From contig JAJZFO010000313.1 of assembly GCA_021805305.1 (NCBI GenBank), positions 1-9,655 of the forward strand: a stretch of DNA of 9,655 nt, in the 5' to 3' direction. Under the pieces are notes generated by a model. It was given only the letters and a program-made list of their open reading frames with translations, was not told where the DNA came from and made no database searches. This stretch comes from Actinomycetes bacterium (GTDB lineage Bacteria; Actinomycetota; Acidimicrobiia; Acidimicrobiales; RAAP-2). A program made the position numbers and the translations under genes. How positions within the stretch are numbered: position 1 is the first letter of the stretch; every line of letters begins with the position of its first letter. Positions 5,977 to 9,655 of the stretch are shown in pieces.

Positions 5977-7466
5977 CGCCCGCGCGCGCCCCACTGAACG
6001 ACGCGGCGCTCTCGCACCTCGAGGGTATTCCCGTTCCCGGCTACGACCGCGCGACGCTGCGACCCGGCATCGCGCACTTCGGGGTGGGTAACTTCCACCG
6101 GGCGCACCAGGCCGTCTACGTCGACCGGTACCTGCGCCAGAGCGGGGACGTGAATTGGGGGATCGTCGGTATCGGCGTTAGCGACGGCGACGCGGCGCGA
6201 CGTAAGGCGGCGGTGTTCACCGAACAGGACTACCTCTACACGTTGACCGAATTCGATCCCTCGGGCGCGGCGACGTCGCGGGTCATCGGCGCCATGACGG
6301 ACTATCTCCTCGCCCCGCGAGAACCCGAGCGGGTCCTGGACCTGCTCGCCTCACCGAGCCTGCACCTCGTCACCTTGACGATCACCGAGGGTGGATACTT
6401 CCTCGAGACGACGACGGGGGCCTTCGCCGGCGACCGCCCCGAGGTCCTCGCGGAGTTCGAGTCGGCGACACCGTCGACGGTGTTCGGGTTCTTGGTGCGC
6501 GCTCTGGAGCGTCGTCGCGATCGGGGTGTGGCGCCCTTCACCGTTGTCTCGTGCGACAACCTGCCCCACAACGGTAACGTCGCGCGCACCGCGGTCCTCG
6601 GTTTCGCCGCGCGGCGCGATCCGCGCCTCGCCCAGTGGATTGAGGACAACGTCGCGTTCCCCAACTCCATGGTCGATCGAGTGGTGCCCTACGTCTCGCC
6701 GGCGACGCGCGACGACCTCAACGAACGCACCGGCCTCGACGACGCGCTCGCGGTGACCGGGGAGAGTTATTTGCAGTGGGTCCTGGAGAACAAGTTCTCC
6801 GACGTTCGACCGGCCCTCGAGGAGGTCGGCGTGCAGATCGTCGACGACGTCACCCCGTACGAGACCCTCAAATTGCGTCTGTTGAACGCCCCGCACGTTC
6901 TCTTGTCGTATCCGGCCGTCCTGGCGGGGTACCGACTGGTGCACGAGGCCATGGCCGACCCCACCCTTCGTGCACTCCTCGAGCGGTTCGTGGAACTCGA
7001 CGTGATTCCGATTCTGGAGAACGTGCCCGCGGACGTACGAGTACGCGACTACGCCCACACGATCTTCGAGCGCTTCGGGAATCCCGCCATCGGCGATCAA
7101 CTGCTACGGATCGCCACCGACGGGGCGTCGAAGATACCGACCTTTCACGCCCCCATCACCTCCCGACTCGTCCACGACGAGAAGAACGTCGCGCGCGAGG
7201 TGCTCTTGTTGGCCTGTTATCGTCGCTACCTCGGGGGTGTCGACGACCGGGGCGAACGCTTCGAGGTCACGGAGCCGACCCTGTCCGCCGAGGACTTCGC
7301 CGCACTGCGGCGCGAGAACGATCCGACGCCCGCGCTGCGCATCCCCGCGTTTCAGCCCCTCGGGTTAGGCGACTATCCCGCGGCCTCGCCGCTGCTCGCG
7401 CTAATCGACACCGCGCTCGACCGCGAGGGCGTCATCGCGACCATTGAACGCTACGGTCTCGACTAA
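5973..7466 (+). CDS. Mannitol dehydrogenase-family (long-chain polyol) oxidoreductase
   Basis: A 497-residue zinc-independent dehydrogenase of the group that includes mannitol 2-dehydrogenase, arabitol dehydrogenase and the UxuB/UxaB hexuronate reductases. The N-terminal Rossmann domain has GVGNFHRAHQA at 37-47. SCDNLPHNG (193-201) holds the conserved asparagine. KLRLLNAPH (300-308) gives the K300/N305/H308 catalytic triad, with the same spacing as K295/N300/H303 of Pseudomonas mannitol 2-dehydrogenase. RFGNPAIGDQLLRIATDG (367-384) and SKIPTF close the C-terminal helical domain. Length fits mannitol 2-dehydrogenase (about 490) rather than MtlD (about 380). It starts at a GTG overlapping the previous stop (GTGA) with GGAG 8 nt upstream, so it is co-translated with the zinc dehydrogenase. 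Mannitol to fructose is the likeliest reaction; a fructuronate-type or other polyol reaction is not excluded. Confidence 0.94.
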   Translation: MTPARAPLNDAALSHLEGIPVPGYDRATLRPGIAHFGVGNFHRAHQAVYVDRYLRQSGDVNWGIVGIGVSDGDAARRKAAVFTEQDYLYTLTEFDPSGAATSRVIGAMTDYLLAPREPERVLDLLASPSLHLVTLTITEGGYFLETTTGAFAGDRPEVLAEFESATPSTVFGFLVRALERRRDRGVAPFTVVSCDNLPHNGNVARTAVLGFAARRDPRLAQWIEDNVAFPNSMVDRVVPYVSPATRDDLNERTGLDDALAVTGESYLQWVLENKFSDVRPALEEVGVQIVDDVTPYETLKLRLLNAPHVLLSYPAVLAGYRLVHEAMADPTLRALLERFVELDVIPILENVPADVRVRDYAHTIFERFGNPAIGDQLLRIATDGASKIPTFHAPITSRLVHDEKNVAREVLLLACYRRYLGGVDDRGERFEVTEPTLSAEDFAALRRENDPTPALRIPAFQPLGLGDYPAASPLLALIDTALDREGVIATIERYGLD

Positions 7467-7518
7467 ACCTCCGGCGCGGCCCCGCCCGTTCGGCCCGCGG
7501 CGCGCGGCGCGCGGAGGT
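7467..7518. other. Inverted repeat after the dehydrogenase pair (possible attenuating hairpin)
   Basis: ACCTCCG (7467-7473), directly after the TAA, pairs with CGGAGGT (7512-7518). The enclosed 38 nt are almost pure G/C and include a GCGCGCGG-type repeat near 7498-7513. No U-run follows. It may reduce read-through into the isomerase gene or protect the mRNA end. The remaining 82 nt to the next start contain no convincing promoter. Confidence 0.45.
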
Positions 7519-7600
7519 AGCGCGCGACCACGATTAACCTCGTGACCCAGCGGCGACCTCGACGGTGTAGTCGCTCGCGCGAGAGGAAGGACGAGACCGC

Positions 7601-8845
7601 ATGATCGACATCATCGACAGTCCGTTGCATCAGCAGTGGCTGAGAAACGAAGAGCTACGGCTCGTGGACTTCGCCCGCCGGGTCGTGCGCGACGACGACA
7701 CGGGCGCCTGGCTCGTCGATGACGGTCAGCCCGACACCCACCGCGCCGGCTACACCTACGTGACGGGTCGAATGGCCTACGTCCACTACCTCGCCGCACT
7801 CCGGGGGGTCCCGGGTGCGCGCGAGCGCGCGGTGCGACTCCTGCGCGGACTCGACACCACGGCGCGCGATCACCACCACGGCGGGTGGCGCGAACGTCAC
7901 GACGATGACGGTTCGACCGACAAGTCGGCCTACGCCCACTCCTTCGTGGTTCTCGCCAGCGCCACCGGCACCCTCGCGGGCGACCCCGACGCGAAGAGAC
8001 TGCTGGAGGAGGTCCTGGAGGTGGTCAACGACCGCTTCTGGGAACCCGACGTCGGACTGTTCGCGGACACGTGGTCGGGTGATTGGTCGACCCGGCGGCC
8101 CTATCGGGGGCTCAACGTGAACATGCACTTGGTCGAGTCCATGTTGGCCGCGACGGATGCGACGGGCGACCCCGAGTGGGCGAACCGTGCGACGAGCGTG
8201 GTGCGATTCGTCCTCGATCGCGCCGCCGAGAACAGCTGGCGCATCCCCGAACACTACGACGCGCAGTGGCGCCCGGTACTCGACTACCACCGCGAGACCC
8301 CCAACGACCAGTTCAAACCCTACGGCGCGACCATCGGACACGCCTTCGAGTGGGCGCGACTCATCGTCTGCACGCCAGCGGTCTCCGCCGAGCGGTCTCG
8401 CTTCGTTGAAGGGGCGCGAGAACTCTACGCGCGAGCAGTGACCGACGGCTGGGCCCGCAACGGCCACGACGGATTCGTCTACACCACCGATTGGGAAGGC
8501 CAACCGGTCGTCACCACGCGACTGCACTGGGTCACCACCGAGGCGATCGGCGCGGCGGCGACCCTCGCGCGAACCCTCGACGAACCGCGCTACGCCGACG
8601 AGTACCTGCGGTGGTGGGGCTACGCCGACCACTTCCAGATCGACCGCGACCACGGCTCCTGGCACCACGAGCTCACCGAGTTCAACCAGCCCACGGCGAC
8701 GATCTGGTCGGGTAAGCCCGACCTGTACCACGCGTATCAGGCAACCCTCGCCGGTCAACTCGCCCCCGCCACCAGTTTCGCCGCCGCGATTCTCTCGCGC
8801 ACCGGGAACGAGCCGGCGCGAGCCGGCGTGATCGCCTCCGAATAG
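7601..8845 (+). CDS. N-acylglucosamine 2-epimerase (AGE)-family sugar isomerase, YihS/mannose-isomerase-like
   Basis: A 414-residue enzyme predicted to fold as an (alpha/alpha)6 barrel and to catalyse aldose-ketose isomerisation (for example mannose-fructose) or 2-epimerisation in the cytosol. Size equals YihS (413), and the expected active-site residues line up: R57 in TGRMAY, H176 in NMHLVES, H247 in GHAFEWA and H377 in KPDLYHAYQ. GGWRERHDDDG at 94-104 followed by KSAYAHSFVVLA at 108-119, and WWGYADHFQIDRDHGSWHHEL at 338-358, are further family blocks. The start at 7601 is preceded by GAGGAAGGA about 10 nt upstream. It lies 134 nt after the dehydrogenase pair on the same strand, so it may be co-transcribed or have its own promoter. 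A sugar isomerase beside a ketose-producing dehydrogenase suggests it links the ketose with its aldose; the exact substrate, sulfoquinovose included, is open. Confidence 0.9.
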   Translation: MIDIIDSPLHQQWLRNEELRLVDFARRVVRDDDTGAWLVDDGQPDTHRAGYTYVTGRMAYVHYLAALRGVPGARERAVRLLRGLDTTARDHHHGGWRERHDDDGSTDKSAYAHSFVVLASATGTLAGDPDAKRLLEEVLEVVNDRFWEPDVGLFADTWSGDWSTRRPYRGLNVNMHLVESMLAATDATGDPEWANRATSVVRFVLDRAAENSWRIPEHYDAQWRPVLDYHRETPNDQFKPYGATIGHAFEWARLIVCTPAVSAERSRFVEGARELYARAVTDGWARNGHDGFVYTTDWEGQPVVTTRLHWVTTEAIGAAATLARTLDEPRYADEYLRWWGYADHFQIDRDHGSWHHELTEFNQPTATIWSGKPDLYHAYQATLAGQLAPATSFAAAILSRTGNEPARAGVIASE

Positions 8846-8863
8846 GAAGCGACGACGGGGCCC

Positions 8864-8889
8864 CGAGGACGACCCCCACCGGGTCCTCG
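8864..8889 (+). terminator. Hairpin after the isomerase gene
   Basis: CGAGGAC (8864-8870) pairs with GTCCTCG (8883-8889) around a 12-nt loop, starting 18 nt after the isomerase stop. GC-rich, without a following U-run; together with the adjacent stem it probably ends the rightward operon. Confidence 0.5.
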
Positions 8890-8932
8890 TGCGGGCGTCA
8901 ACGGTTATCCCCCGGGATTCTCGCGCCCGCAC
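8889..8932 (+). terminator. Second hairpin after the isomerase gene
   Basis: GTGCGGGCG (8889-8897) pairs perfectly over 9 bp with CGCCCGCAC (8924-8932). The 26-nt loop contains a smaller ATCCC-CC-GGGAT inverted repeat (8907-8918). It abuts and shares one base with the first hairpin, so the two stems are tandem. No U-run, so factor-dependent ending or 3'-end protection is as likely as intrinsic termination. Confidence 0.45.
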
Positions 8933-8988
8933 CTAGCTCGCATGACGTCAATGGACGCGGCGCCCGCACGGCCCTCGAGCGAGCGCGA

Positions 8989-9017
8989 TGGCGAGAACAC
9001 TGTCGCCCTGCTATAGT
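8989..9017 (+). promoter_or_regulatory. Candidate promoter of the ArsR-rhodanese gene
   Basis: TATAGT (9012-9017), five of six to the -10 consensus, with TGGCGA (8989-8994) 17 nt upstream as a weak -35. Transcription would begin near 9024, inside the inverted repeat, leaving a leader of about 20 nt with AGAGGA as ribosome site. Confidence 0.55.
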
Positions 9018-9038
9018 ATTCAATTATTCCATTGAATA
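9017..9038. promoter_or_regulatory. ArsR-type operator: perfect 8-6-8 inverted repeat
   Basis: TATTCAAT (9017-9024) and ATTGAATA (9031-9038) are perfect reverse complements around TATTCC. AT-rich inverted repeats with TTCAA/TTGAA arms are typical ArsR/SmtB sites. It overlaps the end of the -10 box and the expected start point and ends 8 nt before the ATG, so self-repression is the natural reading. Confidence 0.75.
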
Positions 9039-9046
9039 GAGGAATT

Positions 9047-9655
9047 ATGGAAGCTCGGGAGTTCAAGGACGGCATCTTCACGCAGCTCGCCCGTGTCGGG
9101 GCCGCCTTCTCGAGTCCCAAACGAGTGGAGATCATCGACCTGCTCGCCCAGAGTGAGCGGTCCGTTGAATCAATTGCGCTCGCGCTGGGAATGAGCATCG
9201 CGAACACGTCGCGCCACCTCGGAGTACTGCGCGGCGCCGGATTACTGCGCTCGCGTCGCGACGGACTCTTCGTCCTGTACCGCGTGGCTGATGAATCCGT
9301 CGTCAACGGGTACCGGACGCTCCGTCTCCTGGCGGAGGAGCGGATCGCTGACGTTCGACAATTGGCGGCGGCGTTCTTCGGCGAGGTGGACGGCGTCGAG
9401 CCCTTAGGGCTCGAGGCGCTTCTCGCGCGCTCGGATTCGGGCGACGTGGTGCTCGTCGACGTCCGTCCTCGACTGGAGTTCGACGCCGGTCACCTCCCGG
9501 GTGCCATCAACATCCCCGTCGACGACCTCGACACCTTCGCCGCGTCGTTGACGGCCCACTCCTCGGTGGTGGCGTACTGCCGTGGTCCCTACTGCGTCAT
9601 GGCCGCTCAGGCGGTGGCGCGACTGCGCGAGGCCGGTGTGGACGCGCAGCGTCTC
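9047..9655 (+). CDS. ArsR/SmtB-family transcriptional regulator fused to a rhodanese domain, 3' end cut by window
   Basis: Read by hand: 203 codons from ATG 9047 to the right edge with no stop; relatives are about 220 residues, so little is missing. Residues 10-100 form the winged helix, with the recognition helix around SIANTSRHLGVLRGAGLL (50-67) and the wing RRDGLFVLYRV. Residues 120-203 form a rhodanese domain: LVDVRPRLEFDAGHLPGA (136-152), then the active loop CRGPYC with catalytic C178 and a second cysteine C183. The ELCVC metal site of classical ArsR is absent, and C178/C183 are the only cysteines seen. The protein probably represses its own gene through the inverted repeat at 9017-9038 and responds to a sulfur, persulfide or oxidant signal through the rhodanese cysteines (inference). 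AGAGGA 5 nt upstream supports the start. What it controls beyond itself lies outside the window. Confidence 0.93.
   Translation, partial: MEAREFKDGIFTQLARVGAAFSSPKRVEIIDLLAQSERSVESIALALGMSIANTSRHLGVLRGAGLLRSRRDGLFVLYRVADESVVNGYRTLRLLAEERIADVRQLAAAFFGEVDGVEPLGLEALLARSDSGDVVLVDVRPRLEFDAGHLPGAINIPVDDLDTFAASLTAHSSVVAYCRGPYCVMAAQAVARLREAGVDAQRL

Noticed and set aside
4528..5994. 488-codon minus-strand open frame opposite the zinc dehydrogenase
   Set aside because: It is the antisense shadow of a clearly functional gene. The translation is histidine- and arginine-rich with no domain, and long antisense frames are expected at this GC content.
7495..7520. CGCGCGG-type repeats as a mobile-element end or attachment site
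   Set aside because: Short GC-only repeats are common in such DNA; there is no transposase, integrase or target duplication nearby.
7655..8932. 425-codon minus-strand open frame opposite the isomerase
   Set aside because: Antisense shadow of the AGE-family gene, with no recognisable domain and no ribosome site.
8905..9306. 133-codon minus-strand frame over the ArsR gene start
   Set aside because: It runs antisense through the ArsR coding region, promoter and operator; the peptide shows no family features.

Overview
The window is GC-rich (roughly two thirds G+C by eye) and has dense coding with Shine-Dalgarno leaders. An AT-rich regulatory island lies between two divergent gene sets. Codon use, GTG starts and the protein families suggest a high-GC bacterium, probably an actinomycete-like lineage. 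An acidimicrobial relative is possible, but I cannot prove it from this window. I see no rRNA, tRNA, CRISPR, insertion sequence or phage gene.

Left half, minus strand (read from about 4360 down to 1): a sugar-uptake operon of the Rbs/Frc (CUT2) class. The order is single-domain ABC ATPase, ten-helix-type permease, exported periplasmic-type binding protein, small P-loop kinase, then a PfkB sugar kinase that runs off the left edge. A strong 15-bp hairpin just after the binding-protein stop separates the transport genes from the kinases. The two kinases are 1 nt apart. The ATPase and permease are 3 nt apart.

Centre (4229-4953): 725 nt with no credible gene. It holds an AT-rich island (about 4345-4480) with candidate promoters on both strands and stacked inverted repeats. 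After that comes a GC-rich stretch with two hairpins, a 12-bp-period direct repeat and a perfect CG-centred palindrome that looks like a LacI-family operator.

Right half, plus strand: a zinc-dependent medium-chain (sorbitol/threonine-DH-like) dehydrogenase and a long-chain mannitol-dehydrogenase-family enzyme overlap by 4 nt. About 130 nt later comes an N-acylglucosamine 2-epimerase-family sugar isomerase close in size and key histidines to YihS/mannose isomerase. After two hairpins, a separate unit begins: an ArsR-family repressor fused to a rhodanese domain. It is cut by the right edge and has a perfect 8-6-8 inverted repeat over its start site.

Taken together (inference): a polyol or hexose enters by the ABC system, is oxidised to a ketose by one or both dehydrogenases, may be interconverted with its aldose by the AGE-family isomerase, and is phosphorylated by the two kinases towards a ketose bisphosphate. 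The exact substrate cannot be read from the sequence. No sugar-responsive regulator or aldolase is in the window. The ArsR-rhodanese gene is probably unrelated to sugar use.
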